Positions 42,101-53,947 of a stretch of 64,000 nt of DNA are shown in pieces. The DNA is from Phyllostachys edulis. Its lineage: Eukaryota; Streptophyta; Magnoliopsida; Poales; Poaceae. Position 1 is the first letter of the stretch. Each line of letters opens with the position of its first letter. The notes beneath the pieces were generated by a model that did not search any database, was not told the origin of the DNA, and was given only the letters and a program-made list of their open reading frames with translations. Both the position numbers and the translations under genes were made by a program. Location of the stretch: NCBI GenBank assembly GCA_036346405.1, contig CM070562.1, forward strand, positions 98,482,284-98,546,283. Reading direction: 5' to 3'.

Positions 42101-45100
42101 TTATGTACAAAATTTCCTCCTCTGCACCAAACAAATAAGGAAACTTTAGCGTCTGACAAGTATACTGTCTATTATAAACCGCAGAATGAATTAAAATAAT
42201 CAATTTTATAGGATTCTATGTTATAATTCTGGCAGAAATAATTTGAACCATGCATACTACTGGCAGAAATAATTTGAACCATGCATACTACTACATATGT
42301 TTCCGTAGAGGAAAGTCAAACACTGAAATATGTCACTTTTAGACCCCAATGCACTAATATTTTCAATTGAAGAACAACTGTCGACCAACGCTGAAATACT
42401 CAATGTCGGCAATCTTGCAATTACAATAGCGTAATATGTTATTGCTCACCCTAAGATCAGACTCCTCCACAGCTTCCAATGTCTCAGTCATCTGCATTTG
42501 TTTGATCACTGTTGCATGCAATACCTGGAAGAACAGATCCAAAAAGCACTGCATAAATATATGATCATTTGAAATACAAGAATAAAGGAACAAAATATTA
42601 TCAGTTAAATTGTGGGAAAAATAATGAGCATATTTCTGATGAGTTATGACTTGAGTATGAACTCTGCCCATAGCAGGATGTGGTTATGGTATGTTAGAAT
42701 GATTGTAAGCCTACATTAATCAAGATGTCCTACAGTTTCATAACCAATGACCCCACGATAGCAATGGAAGATTTGAAATAGTTTACAAAGTGCACTTTTA
42801 AGAGTTGTAAATCAAGTAGCAAGTGGTCCTTGAAGACACATCTCTTGGTAAACTTTTGAATTTACATAACTTGCATCCATTTCTTTTTATGCTTGATATT
42901 TAACTTGTAAAGGTTCGACTAGCATAGTCCTTGCAGTTCTTTTTGGACTATGTGCTCAAAAATTTCAGGTGTGTCTTTAAGTATCACAAATATTGCAATA
43001 AATAAAGAAACATTTTCATATTTTAATTTAACCTACATTGTTCAAAATTTTGACTGAAAGGTTCGGAAGAACATAGAATTTATTTACCAAGGTACGAAAC
43101 ACTTTTTCTGGTAAAAAGCATGATACAGTTTTAACCATAAAGTCCCAAACGACTGTAAGCACCGTAAGGTCTGTAATATTTGGGTAGACAAATACCTTCT
43201 TTGTTTTCTCCAGATCAAATTCAATGGATTTTATCCTGTCAAAAGAATCCCGTATAGCACGATCCTTATCCTGTGGGATCTCTGGAGGTTTTCTGCTGAG
43301 CTGATTAAACATCGACTCAAGTTTTTCAAGACGCTCCAAACAAGGATTTACACGGTCTTCCTTAATTATCTGAAGATCTGCCTGATTACTGGACACGGCC
43401 ACAGTATGTGGACGGACATTTTCCAGCTGTTGTCGACGATGAATGAAAAAACGCAAAAGAGAGAGTACTTTGAGAATTACAGCAACAACTTTTCTTGAAA
43501 AATATTTCAAAATCCCATCATCTGTGCTGCCTTCGCCATCATTCGGGACTCGACCTGCTAGTTTCAGCTCACAATTTTAAGTGTCAGAGGGACTGGCCGC
43601 CTTGGTGCCAACTGACTTCAAATATTAACAGCACACAATGAATTTTTTTGTAGATATTAATTCGAGCATGCAGATTCTGATTAGATACCTTGCTCAGGCG
43701 AAACTCTATTTATCAAGGAATTTTGTCGTGTGCTATACAGCCCTAGTACATTTCCAGCAGGGTTATATCTTTTATTGGACTCAACTTTATCCATCGAAAG
43801 AGACCGATCATCAGAACCATTGCATGTTGTTGATCCTGATTCCCTGGCCTACATGGTAAATACAAGGCAAAGTTTATTAAGGAATGCCATTGTGTGATGT
43901 ATGATGCTCTCTATGCCAGCAACAGGCTAACATTTAGGCATGTAGAAACCAAAAGGAACATATCAGCTATTATTTTATGTCAATCTAAACATACAAGCTA
44001 GTAGTTGCGTGAATGGAACTTCTTAAATAATGGCAGCACTAAAGGAACACGAATTTACTTCCTCACGAACTGGAGCCAAACTATGATATTCAACATCTTC
44101 AGGTGCTACAGGGGATCCGAGATCATCAACATCTGAACCTGATTCAGCATTTGATGTATCACTAATTCTTTCTGGCAACTGAAAGAAGCAGGACATAAAA
44201 CGTCAAAACTGGAAAGAATAGATTGGCAAATTGAGCATATGACATCTCACAGATTTGATATTTAGTAATCTTGCCTTGAGTGCACGCAATCTTATAGAGC
44301 CTGTAATTGTTTCTTCTATATCAGATACTTGCCCAATTTCTCTCAGTGCAGATGATTCCATGCTATGTACAAGCTACAAATTGGAAATAAGTTCATGAAC
44401 AGATGTGGCATATAGTTAACTGTCCTGTTGTACCATAAGGAATATGATACGGCAAGAAAGCACCAGCGGATTCAGATATTTACCTTCATAATTAAAGGAT
44501 CACTCCAAGGGCCTTTGTTTGACCTCAGGCATCCTCCCTGGTTAGAGCATGTGCACGAACCACCAAAAAACTCTGGTAATTGGCTGCAGATATATTTTGG
44601 TAAGCCTTGCACCACAGGCACACCATAAATCTTACACTAAAGAATCCAAACAACATATAAGGTTACAATCACCAACCTTGTGTCAATAGCTTCGAGAAGC
44701 CTGCTTTGGTATTTTGTCCCTAGAACCTGTAATTGAAGAGTAGGTATAAGCCACACAAAGATCACAACGTGGAAAGAAAACTTGGAAAGCTTGCAAAAGT
44801 TTGTACATGGATTTTAGATGAAGTTTTGGGGTCAAGAAGTCCCTTCACAGTGCTCCAGATCAGTTTGAAACCAGGTCCAGCATTTACAATGAACATTTGA
44901 TGTAGTGTCTGCATAATTGAGGACATGCTTGGTAAACAGAATGGTTGAAAAACAGGCCTATATTTCATCAGTAAGACTTACCTCAGGATAATAATCGCCA
45001 TCTATTTTCTGCATACAACGCACCAAATCCCTCGCAATCTTGCTAAAGTTCTTCCAGCCCTATATCATAGGAAACAGAACAAAACCACCATCTTAGTTAC

Positions 45101-46995
45101 GGATGTCATTTTCAACTATTGTGTAGATGGCACAAAGATGTTAAACAATACTTGTAAATATGTAGTTTGAAGAAAAGATTCTGCTATAATTAAAAAAAAC
45201 TCTCCTGATTCATATATGCATATAGTTAAGGATTAAAATAGCAAAGCTACTGAACCAAAGCAATTCTACCAATATCAATAGTTTTGAGGAAATTGAACAT
45301 CTATACATCTGCTAATGACACTTTTATTTTCGCTAGGGTCGATTCATTCCAAACCCTTTGGAAATGCAACCCAAGTATTAGAATCAAATCCACTGAACAG
45401 ATTTTGTTTGGATAGAGTAGAACCAAGATTCTCAACCTGTAATGTGGAACTAAACTAAGGGGATTGGAAAAACGACATACGTTGGTGTTTTCCTCCCTAA
45501 CCTCCAAGGATCTATCATGCCCCAAACATCCTAGTTGATTTAATTACTAGGATGTTTTCAAATAAGTTTCCCAAATCAGTCTTATGAAGTTTTTTTTTGT
45601 TCTTATGTCCTTACAGTTTATTGTATGATCAACGATGAAAAGTTAATCTGCAAGCTTGTACAGTTTCACAATTGTCACATTTTTAATAGAGCAGATACCC
45701 TAAGAATTTTTAGTTCAGCCAAAATTCCAGGTTTGACTTAGCAAACTGTTTTATGAGAAGTTTGTATTTGATGAGAGAAAAACACTATTTTCTGACTTCT
45801 GATAACTGCGCCACAAGGTACATCTTGTAAGCATAACAAATAATTTCAACAGAAGGTTTCTCAATAAAAATAATAATTTCAAAGGAATGCTATTGTGAAG
45901 ACAAGCAAGGAATGCTCTTGTTTGTCAATTTTATTATATCTTTTTCAAGACAAAAATTACTGGCATGAAGAAAGCATATTTAGGTGAAAGGCAATGAACA
46001 TACCACACCATGGACATCCAATATTGTAGTTGTTGTATCTACACGCCTTTTAGCAGCAATTGAGCATGCAGAAAACTTCTCACGGAATGCTCTCTCAAAC
46101 TCTTGTACATGGTACTTAATGTACCGTTCCACTGTTGTAATTTGCACAAGCTTATTGGGCTCAACTTTCCCAAGCAACTCAATATAGACAGGCCTTCCTT
46201 CCTTGTCAACCCCATGATATCCGTGGGGATAATATTGCAGCACCTCCTCTAGCTCATGAAATTCAAAATCCTTAAATGAGTAGAGTTAGATGCCATCAGT
46301 ATGCATGACATAGTAAAGCAAAAATATATACAGAATTGCATATATTTTTTCCTTTTCAAATCAACTCTAAGAATAGACAGTGTTCTTACTTCGAAAATTG
46401 TGTCTGTCCCGAACTCCTTCCTCCACTGCAGCATGTCAGCCCACATTTGTGCTGCCTTTTCAAAGTCAAACTTCCTAGCTTTCAAAAATCTGCATGACAG
46501 ATAGATCAGAATGAATAACCACCAACTGGCATTTGACAATTGAAAATACCAATATGAGCCAGTTTCATCTGATATTAACCTAAGCATTGTGTGGTAATCA
46601 TCATGCCTCTCGGGCAATAGGCCCCTGGCAAACAAAACCTCCCGGAACGAGCTGACCGCCAGCTCCTCCTCCGCATCCCTAACATCCTCTATCGCTATCC
46701 TTGGCACTCTGCAGTCCACTTTCCTCTTTCCCCTCTTCTTCAGCGAATGTGTCAGCCTCGTCGACGCGTGCAGCGCCTTCTTCCTCAGCGACCGCATCCT
46801 CGTGTGCCTCGGCTCGTCCTCCGAGATCTCGACATCTGCTCTGTCCCTCCTCTCATCATTACTGACAGATATCTCGATGCCGTCAACATTACTCTCTGCA
46901 ACAGCGCATCGCAATCCACAGAGCATTAGCTGCATTGCATGATACGTTAAACCTACATACCTACACAATAATCAACAACTGTCCATACCTGACAT
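42101..46995 (-). CDS. SFH: SEC14-nodulin (SFH) phosphatidylinositol transfer protein
   Basis: Fourteen minus-strand coding exons join in phase: 46995-46989, 46895-46580, 46489-46390, 46270-46004, 45059-44982, 44908-44807, 44726-44677, 44583-44484, 44373-44275, 44178-44059, 43848-43689, 43554-43196, 42524-42450, 42121-42101 (1854 nt, 617 aa). Order: basic N-terminus (MRSLRKKALHASTRLTHSLK); CRAL-TRIO N region (residues about 85-140, FLKARKFDFEKAAQMWADML); SEC14 lipid-binding domain (about 150-310, GVDKEGRPVYIELLGKVEPN, TTILDVHGVG, FIVNAGPGFKLIWSTVKGLL); acidic linker (SNAESGSDVDDLGSP); C-terminal nodulin/coiled-coil part (ILKYFSRKVVAVILKVLSLL to ESDLRRRKFC). SFH proteins exchange phosphatidylinositol and phosphatidylcholine and guide PI4P/PI(4,5)P2 pools in tip growth. 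The exon 9 donor is GC (AAG|GCAAG). Exon 12 uses a downstream acceptor; the upstream one would add an in-frame TAA. Confidence 0.9.
42230..42291. repeat. Perfect 31-bp tandem repeat in an SFH intron
   Basis: Two identical copies of the unit beginning TGGCAGAAATAATTTGAACC and ending CATACTAC (42230-42260, 42261-42291), in the last intron of the SFH gene. No divergence is seen, so the duplication is recent. Confidence 0.9.
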
Positions 46996-47406
46996 TCTCC
47001 ACAAATGCAGTTCAAACGATCAGGTCAGGCCTCGCACTCCGTATTTCTCTGCCTGGTCACTGATCCGATACCTGATGTATGCAACCACCCGAGCCTCCAC
47101 GCTGCCATAAACCAATACAGATTATAATCCAATTCAGATAGTTGTACTGGAACATCGAACTTCTGGTGCATCTATCCGATTCATAGCAACGAGAAGCCAT
47201 GGAAACAACGCGAAAAAACGGTGATTCCAGAAAGCAAAGGCGATCGCGTAATCCGCAATAAATGCTCCCGCCGCGAGATCCAGGGGGATCCGCCCCAACC
47301 CCCAACCGCCTCGGGAATCACGCAGCGGGGGCAGCTAGATCCAATCGTCCAAACCCGCGCGCGAACAACACGGAAACGGGAAACCCCAAACCCAGCCGAT
47401 CCGTAC

Positions 47407-47620
47407 CTTGCCACAGGAGAGTAGATCCGCCTGCAGCCTGGAGCGCGCGCGAGCGCCGGATCGGAGCTCCTTCCTCGACGGGAAGGTGACGAATTCGAGG
47501 AGGCGGGGAGGGTCTCGACGCGAAGGGAATTCGAGATTGTGCGTTCGTGCGTTTGATCCTTGCGTCCCTCTATCTCCTCACGCTTACGCTTCCATTGTTT
47601 TCTCTTCCGCCTACTCTCCT
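47407..47620 (-). other. Probable 5' UTR exon of SFH
   Basis: A GC-rich minus-strand segment ends GTGGCAAG|GTACGG, a strong donor at 47407/47406. It lies 400 bp upstream of the coding start, in the position of a non-coding first exon. The 5' limit is approximate. No TATA box is evident; CT-rich sequence on the gene strand near 47560-47640 would suit a TATA-less start. Confidence 0.5.
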
Positions 47621-48232
47621 CCAATGCGACTGCTGCTGCTATTGCTCGGTTACTGGGTGTTCTTTGATTTTTAATTTCCTTGGGGGCACTTGCGCCGGGC
47701 CCGCGCGTCAGTGACGTTGATACAGTGCTGTGTACGGGAGGCGCGTGCGCGTGCCGCGATTGACCTGGCTCTCCATCCGCTCCATCCGTTTGTTTGTTCG
47801 CACGCGTCGCGTGACTGCGTTACGCAGCCCGGGAGCGCCGACGCTCACGTGCGCGGTAGCAGGCCGTCGCTGGGACGTGGGGCCCATGCGTCAGTCGTGG
47901 TGATCCTGTCATTAATTGCTCCTTGTATTGCGTGCGTGATACCGGTACGGCACCTCCCGAGTCCCTGCTTTGGCTACTACGTGGTTTTCTTATGGCTATC
48001 TTATGCTGTTCAGACTTTTTATGCACGATTTGACCATTTGGGAGATTCGTGAATCATAATTCTTTCGTGAATTTTGTTAGATTGGAGCATCTTTTGTTGC
48101 TAGGTTCAGCCAACGTAAACACGTACGTACGAATCGTTAAATCACAAATAAATTATCAAGATGAAGGCGGATATAAAATTCAGTAGCTTTGACTTGGTTG
48201 GGTGTATCAAGATTGAACATACATCTGAATTA
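47621..48232. other. SFH upstream intergenic region
   Basis: GC-rich up to about 47960 (many CGCG and CACGTG-like words; CTCACGTGCGCGG at 47845) then AT-rich. Probably promoter sequence; no gene is supported. Confidence 0.4.
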
Positions 48233-50696
48233 GGGTATGTTTATTTCGACTGTGCTTTTTTGAAAAATAACTTCCGGTTGTACTGTAGGTTTTCTGGCTG
48301 TAGGTTGAATGGCTGGGCTTTTCTGATTTGGTGTTTGACTATCTGGTTTTTAGGTAGACTGGCTGCAGCTTCCGAAATGGGAAATGTCTGAAATGCCCCT
48401 AATGACAGTAATGGCTTGTTTGATGATGTTTAACGCATTTAATGACATTTAACGGTATTTAATAATATTTAACGACTATTAACGACGACTAACACAATTG
48501 ACAAGAACTACCGCAATTGACGAGAACTACCGATAATGCTCAGTCAATCAGCAATTCCATGGCATACATGAATAGCAGCAATTTTAACAGCATGAACACA
48601 AACATTCGAAGGCAATTATGGACAATTTTTATATAGACACAAACATTAAACATTGCAATAACAATCAGTGAAGGCAATTATGGACAATTTGTATCAATTT
48701 AGTTGTATATGTAATAGGAACATACATTAATGGATATAATTACAATAAGAGTAACCGAACAAATTTCTATAGATGTTGAGGCATCCAGAGTTACTTCATA
48801 GGCATTGTAAACTACTTCTGAGCAAGTTTCACTCATCCTCTAGATAACAAGTACACCTTACCAACCTTAATTAGCTCATAAAATTGATCAAGCACCGAAT
48901 TGAAGCATGTTGCACGAATTTCTCCACCATGTGAACCAAGAATTAGCGTATTTAACGATAATTATTACAATAAACATTTATTACAACAAGTAATTATTAC
49001 AAACAATTATTACATAAATAATCGTTACAACAAATAATTATTACAAACAATTAATGCCCTCCCCCCCAACTTTTTTCCAGGCTTGGGACCAGCATCGGCA
49101 GTGTTAGTCATTTTGTTTAAGTTTGTTAATGTCTTAATGAAACAACATCAAGTACTTACAAATATATTTGGCTAGACAAATGATAATTAATGTCATAAAT
49201 AAAACTCAAATTTGCACCTAGCAGACAAATGAAAGAATATATGGAGACAGATGGAAACTATCAGTCATTCTGCATATTCCATATTCTACTGATGGAAACT
49301 ATCATATGGAAATTTATCATTCAGTTTGCAGAATCAAAACATTATACACTATATCAATCATCATGCAATTCAAACAGAGTATTCTATACTAGCTTAGCAT
49401 ATGCATCAATCTAGTTAAGAAAGCAATGTCTGATTTTATCTAATCTGGAAGGTATAGCTCAAGAACACAACATCATGGACAAATTATATACTCAATGTCA
49501 ATCACATTATATACTTTGTTAACTTCAATCGACTAAAGAACTTCATGATAGCAATATCTATCATCATTATATACTAAATGTCAATCACATTATATACTCA
49601 ATGTTTTGCTGCTGGACAAAGAATCACAATTCAGAATCAATCAAACACCAAAAGATGAAAGCATCATTAGATAGCCATTTCCAGGTTCTAACCCATCTGT
49701 CATGGTAGCAAAGAATATGCCATTAGATATCATCATTAGATAGCCATTTCCAGAATCAATCAAACACAAGAAAATATGTTCAATTCAGTTAACAGAGCAA
49801 ATTGTAAAGATTAAATCCTAAAAACAAAAATCAAAGCAAGAACACCTAGAGTCAATGACTAGAGAGAATAGTAAAGATGGCAGATTAGTCATGGTAGCAA
49901 AGGAGGAGGAGACGCCAGGGGAGGGAGCCCAAGGAGGAGGCGCCACCGCATCGGGGGAGGAGTTGGGCGCTAGGAGAGAGGGAGGAGCCCGACGGCCGGG
50001 CTAGCACATGGTAGAGGAAGGAGGAGGGCGACGGCCGCAAGAGGAGGGAGGCGGAGGAGGAGGGAGGTGGAGGAGGAGGTAGGGAGGAAGGCTGGGGAGG
50101 AGGAGTTGGGAGGAGGTGGTGGCCGCTGGGGAGGAGGGCGCCAGAGGAGGAGAAGGAGGCAGACAGGGGGAGGAGGGAGGAGGAGGGCGGCGGCCGCGGG
50201 AGGAGGGAGGAGGGAGGAGGAGGCCGAAGGCGAGGCAGAGGCGGAGGAATTGGGCGTCGGGGCAGACCTGTCTAGATCTGGGCGGGGGAGAAGGCGATGG
50301 CAGCTCGGGGAGGAAGAGGGGGGCGCGACGGGGGAGGAGGAAGGGAGGGCGGAGGCGCGTCGGGGGTGGAGAGAGGAGGAAGAGGCACGTGGGAGGAGGA
50401 GGGAGGCGCACAAGCTGAGCGGGCGTGAGGAAGAGGGAGGCACGTGGGAGGGAGGCGCATGGGCTGAGCCGGGGTTATATGCGATGCCATTTTGTGGGTA
50501 ATTACCCTCGAACTTTGGGGGTAATTTTGGAATGGAGGTGGCGGGAAGTTGCGGGAAGCACCTCGCGTCGGCTTCGGCCGGCTTCCAATTCGTTGAACGA
50601 GGAAGCGGCCGAAAAGCGATCATGAGAGATCTGTTTGGAACGGCTTCCGGCTTTTTCAAACGAAAGCCAGAAGCCGAAGCCATTCCAAACGGGGCC
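48233..50696. mobile_element. PIF/Harbinger-like non-autonomous element
   Basis: Ends are GGGTATGTTTATTTCGAC on the left and CATTCCAAACGGGGCC on the right, flanked on both sides by TTA (48230-48232 and 50697-50699). TTA duplication with G-rich, GTTT-containing ends is the PIF/Tourist pattern. TIR identity is only moderate (about half of the first 16 positions). No transposase was found. Inside, 48440-49850 is AT-rich with TAATTATTACAAAC repeats (48955-49050), and 49880-50470 is a GGA-rich block. Confidence 0.5.
49890..50470. repeat. GGA/TCC-rich low-complexity block
   Basis: About 580 bp dominated by GGAGGA, with GGCGGCGG and GGGCG interruptions. Both strands are open over long distances because of composition, giving Pro/Ser-rich or Gly/Arg-rich translations with no domain. 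It may derive from a captured gene leader or from simple-sequence growth. I do not call a gene here. Confidence 0.75.
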
Positions 50697-50699
50697 TTA

Positions 50700-51243
50700 G
50701 GTAACCATAACGTTAAGCTAATATTACATTGGTCTTTTTTCTTTGTATCAACAACGTTGACCATTGACTTCAGGACACGATGACCTACTAAAAAGGAACA
50801 ACTAAAGAAGAAATGGAAAATCATAGGGATTGGATATCTTCAACCTTCAGATATCACGCCATATAAATGTTTCTCTCGGAAGCATATGGAAACCAGCAAA
50901 CAAAAAACACTATGACTGAGTAAATATGTGAAATGTGGCTACCATGAGGCTTACATTAGGAGCCAACTCTTGTACACACGTTATGTTGTTTGATTTGTTT
51001 TAGTCGAAGGACAATGTAGTCACCGGCACTAGTTCCAAGATACATATTTTGTAGTTAGTACGTGTTTTGCAATCTAGTATTTCTACCTCGTCTCACATTG
51101 TAGTTTCCCTGGGGGAAAAATCGTGATTTTCCTCTTATATATGTTGTTGTACAGAAGATAATATGTTTTAGAAACACTTCTTGAGATTATAGCAACACAA
51201 TTCATGGCAAGCATGTAGGCATTAGGCAACACCCAAGAAATGG
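50700..51243. other. Unassigned spacer
   Basis: AT-rich sequence between two transposons; nothing recognised. Confidence 0.4.
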
Positions 51244-51252
51244 TTTAGGATT

Positions 51253-52415
51253 AGGAAAATTGGCTACAAGACACTGTAATTTTGCGTCCTTTGCCAGTGG
51301 ACATCCAAAAAATGTGGTTTCGCCAAAAGACACTATCATTTTGTGGTATTTTGCTGTTAGACACTCCTCTCATTAAAATAATATATCCGAGTGATTAGGA
51401 GAGAGAAACTTTGTAACAAGCCCGCAATGCGCAGTGCCTAGCTCAGTTGGCACAGTGCCTGCCTCGGTCAGTCTAATTGAACCGACCCAATTCTAATGGT
51501 TTTGGATCCACATGTCATACAAAATACCAAATGAATTATTAACGGCTAACTAATTGCATTTAACACTGATTAATTTCCTCACTAACCTAACTACTTTGCT
51601 GCAGTTGATCTTCCCTAAATCCACAGAAACAGCAGCGGGAACAAAGGAGAAGAAGAGGGGGGAGCGGAGGAGGAGGAGGCGATAGCAGAGCTCGGGGCGG
51701 CGCAGAGAAGGCTCGGGGCGGCACGAAGCTCAGGGCGGTGCAGAGAAACTCGAGGCAGTGCGGAGCCAGCCAGAGGAGCATGGGCTCAGGGCGGAGAAGA
51801 TCGAGGTGGGACTAAGAAGGCTTAGGCAGCACGGAGCTCGGGGCGGCATGGAGAGGCTCGGGACAACGCAGACCTCGGGGTGGTGCGAAGAAGCTTGAGG
51901 CGAGGGCGGCACAGGCCTGGATGCGACATGAGCGTGCCAGAGATGGGGAGTGGAACTCCGTTGGTGGGTCTGCTGTGAATGACGATGATGGCACCTCCCT
52001 CAACCGCAGAGTTGACGGGGATGGTGACGTGCAGTTGAGGCGGCTTCCTGAGGGAGGCGGCGACATGAGCGTTGACGGTGGTGGTGGCCTAAGGCGGCAC
52101 GGCGATGATCGGATCCAGTGGCCCACGACCGGATCCAGGCTGATTCGACTGGGTAGGAAGAGAAGAGGATAGAAGAGGGAGAAAGGGGAGAAAGGGGAAG
52201 AAGAAGAGGAGAGCAGAAGAAGAAAGAAGAGAAAGGGCAAAATAGAAAATTCACATACTTTCTCTTTCCCCTCTGACCCGAAAATAATAAAATAGTCGCC
52301 TCGATGTCCTAGGGCAAAATTACACGTTTTTACAGTGTGTTCTGACGAAACCACGTTTTTTAGATGTCTATTGGCAAATGACGCAAATCTGCAGTGCCCT
52401 GTAGCTAATTTTCCC
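51253..52415. mobile_element. Non-autonomous MULE (possible Pack-MULE)
   Basis: The TIR begins AGGAAAATTGGCTACAAGAC on the left and, on the opposite strand, GGGAAAATTAGCTACAGGGC on the right. Similarity extends about 60 bp (TTTGCGTC.TTTGCCA). Identical 9-bp duplications TTTAGGATT flank it (51244-51252 and 52416-52424), which is diagnostic for Mutator. The 1163-bp element has no transposase. Its centre (51640-52170) is GC-rich and gene-like in composition, but neither strand gives a domain I know, so the cargo is unproven. Confidence 0.85.
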
Positions 52416-52522
52416 TTTAGGATTTAGGACTAATCTAATAGTTCATGGCAAGCAGATTGTCAATTTCTTTCTTAGATGTTCATTTTGTTTTTGTCTTAGT
52501 AAAAGATTGAATTTGGCCCTAT

Positions 52523-52733
52523 GAGTGTGTTTGGTTTGAGGAATGAGTCAATCCTTAGTTCATCTAAGATCATTCCGTGATATTTGTGGAATGGACCCAC
52601 CCTTGACTTTTCTGTTGGCACGGTGGTCATGAGGAATGGGTGGTGATGTCCCCCATTCTATTTCTTAAATAAAACAAAAGCATATGGAATATGTTGATGT
52701 TATGACTCACTTATTCCTCAAACCAAACACCTC
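52523..52733. mobile_element. MITE with GTGTTTGGTTTGAGGAAT ends
   Basis: A 211-bp unit with inverted ends GAGTGTGTTTGGTTTGAGGA and, on the other strand, GAGGTGTTTGGTTTGAGGAA. It includes the inner GACTCA / TGAGTC pair. No coding. The target duplication is unclear, so the superfamily (PIF/Tourist or hAT) is open. Confidence 0.7.
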
Positions 52734-53066
52734 ATTTATTTGCTTATCCTCCATCAAATTCATGGTAAATCTATGATAAAAACAATTGTATGAAGAGTTG
52801 AATCGTTCAAATTGTTTTTGGTTGATACGTCGTCTTTCCTATTTGTTTTGTCAGCTAATCCACAATATGCTAAAGCACTTCAGCAATCCCAACCGTAGAA
52901 TATCCAAGAAGTGAACACAACTCAGTAACTGCAACCTCTATTGTTAGATGAAGACATCACTATAAAACCAAGAAGATTTCGGCCTAGGTAAGATGTTGAT
53001 GTTGTGTGTGTATTGTTCATCATAATATTGTATTTTTCTTCAGCTTAAAAAAAAAGCAACCACCAT

Positions 53067-53867
53067 TGATGATGATCTAATAATACTCAATTAATTAATT
53101 TGTTTATTTATAATTGTTATTATAGATAGCAATATCTTCATGTTATTCGTAAGGATACCTCTTATCATTAATAAGGGAGAAGTTTATCCGAGTGATCGTA
53201 AACCATTTTACGATCACTCTATATGGTCATAAATACTTCTACAACTACCTAGTGGTCGTAAGATTTTCTACAACCACTTCATGATCGTAAGCCTTACTAC
53301 GATCACTTCATAGTCATAAGCTTTACTACGACCAAGTCAACTACGACCACCCTATAGTCAACGAATCCTATAAACATATGGGTCCAATCGACTAGTGACA
53401 CTTATGTGTTGTGTTTAAAACACATAGTAGTTAATATGTGTTGTTATTCTCCGGGATAATTGCACGTATTAAGCCTCTGTCTTTGACATAACTGCAGGGC
53501 GATGTGGGAGGATTAGTTTATGACAATAACCACCACTGAACGTGTGTATTTCATCAAACAGTGAGACGTCTCTTGATACAGGACAACTACCACCCCTTCA
53601 CACACTATACAAGGAGTAAAGCCGGTGGACAAAGGACAAAAACAACGAACACAAGACAAGATCAGCAGACAGAAGTCATTAAGCTCTAGTTCTAGTGATT
53701 TCTTCCCTGTTGTAAAGCATAGTCAATACAGCAACACAGGAGTAGGGTTATTATTCTCTCAAGAGAAGGCCTGAACCTGTATAAAATTCCCTTGTCTTTT
53801 TCTGTGTGGTTTAGCTCAAGGAGAGTCCCTAGCATTCATTCGTAAAATCGATACTAAACCATCGACA
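53067..53867 (+). mobile_element. 5' LTR of a gypsy family A element, plus strand
   Basis: 801 bp; starts TGATGATGATCTAATAATAC and ends ATACTAAACCATCGACA. It aligns with the minus-strand LTRs at 4008-4790 and 17594-18375. The primer-binding site follows at 53870 (TGGCGCATCAGTGGGGAT). The U3 has a hairpin array (53191-53334). A TATA-like ACTATACAAGG lies near 53600. The matching 3' LTR is not in the window. Confidence 0.88.
53191..53334. repeat. Hairpin array in LTR U3, plus-strand copy
   Basis: Five palindromic units (AGTGATCGTAAACCATTTTA then CGATCACT, and four of the form GGTCGTAAG...CTACGACC) with period about 30 nt. They have the same arms as the other LTR arrays but in reversed orientation, as expected for an LTR on the other strand. 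Confidence 0.8.
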
Positions 53868-53869
53868 GC

Positions 53870-53887
53870 TGGCGCATCAGTGGGGAT
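53870..53887 (+). promoter_or_regulatory. Primer-binding site
   Basis: TGGCGCATCAGTGGGGAT starts two bases after the LTR end and resembles the TGGCGCC..GGGGA type used by plant gypsy elements. Confidence 0.65.
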
Positions 53888-53947
53888 CTTCTGATTTCTC
53901 ATTTCCTTTTCGACAAATCGTCTTCATTTTCCAACTCTGATGCTTTC

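Noticed and set aside
49970..50824. 284-codon minus-strand open frame, Pro/Ser-rich
   Set aside because: Its openness follows from the GGA-rich block; opposite frames are equally open and no domain, start context or splice structure supports a gene.
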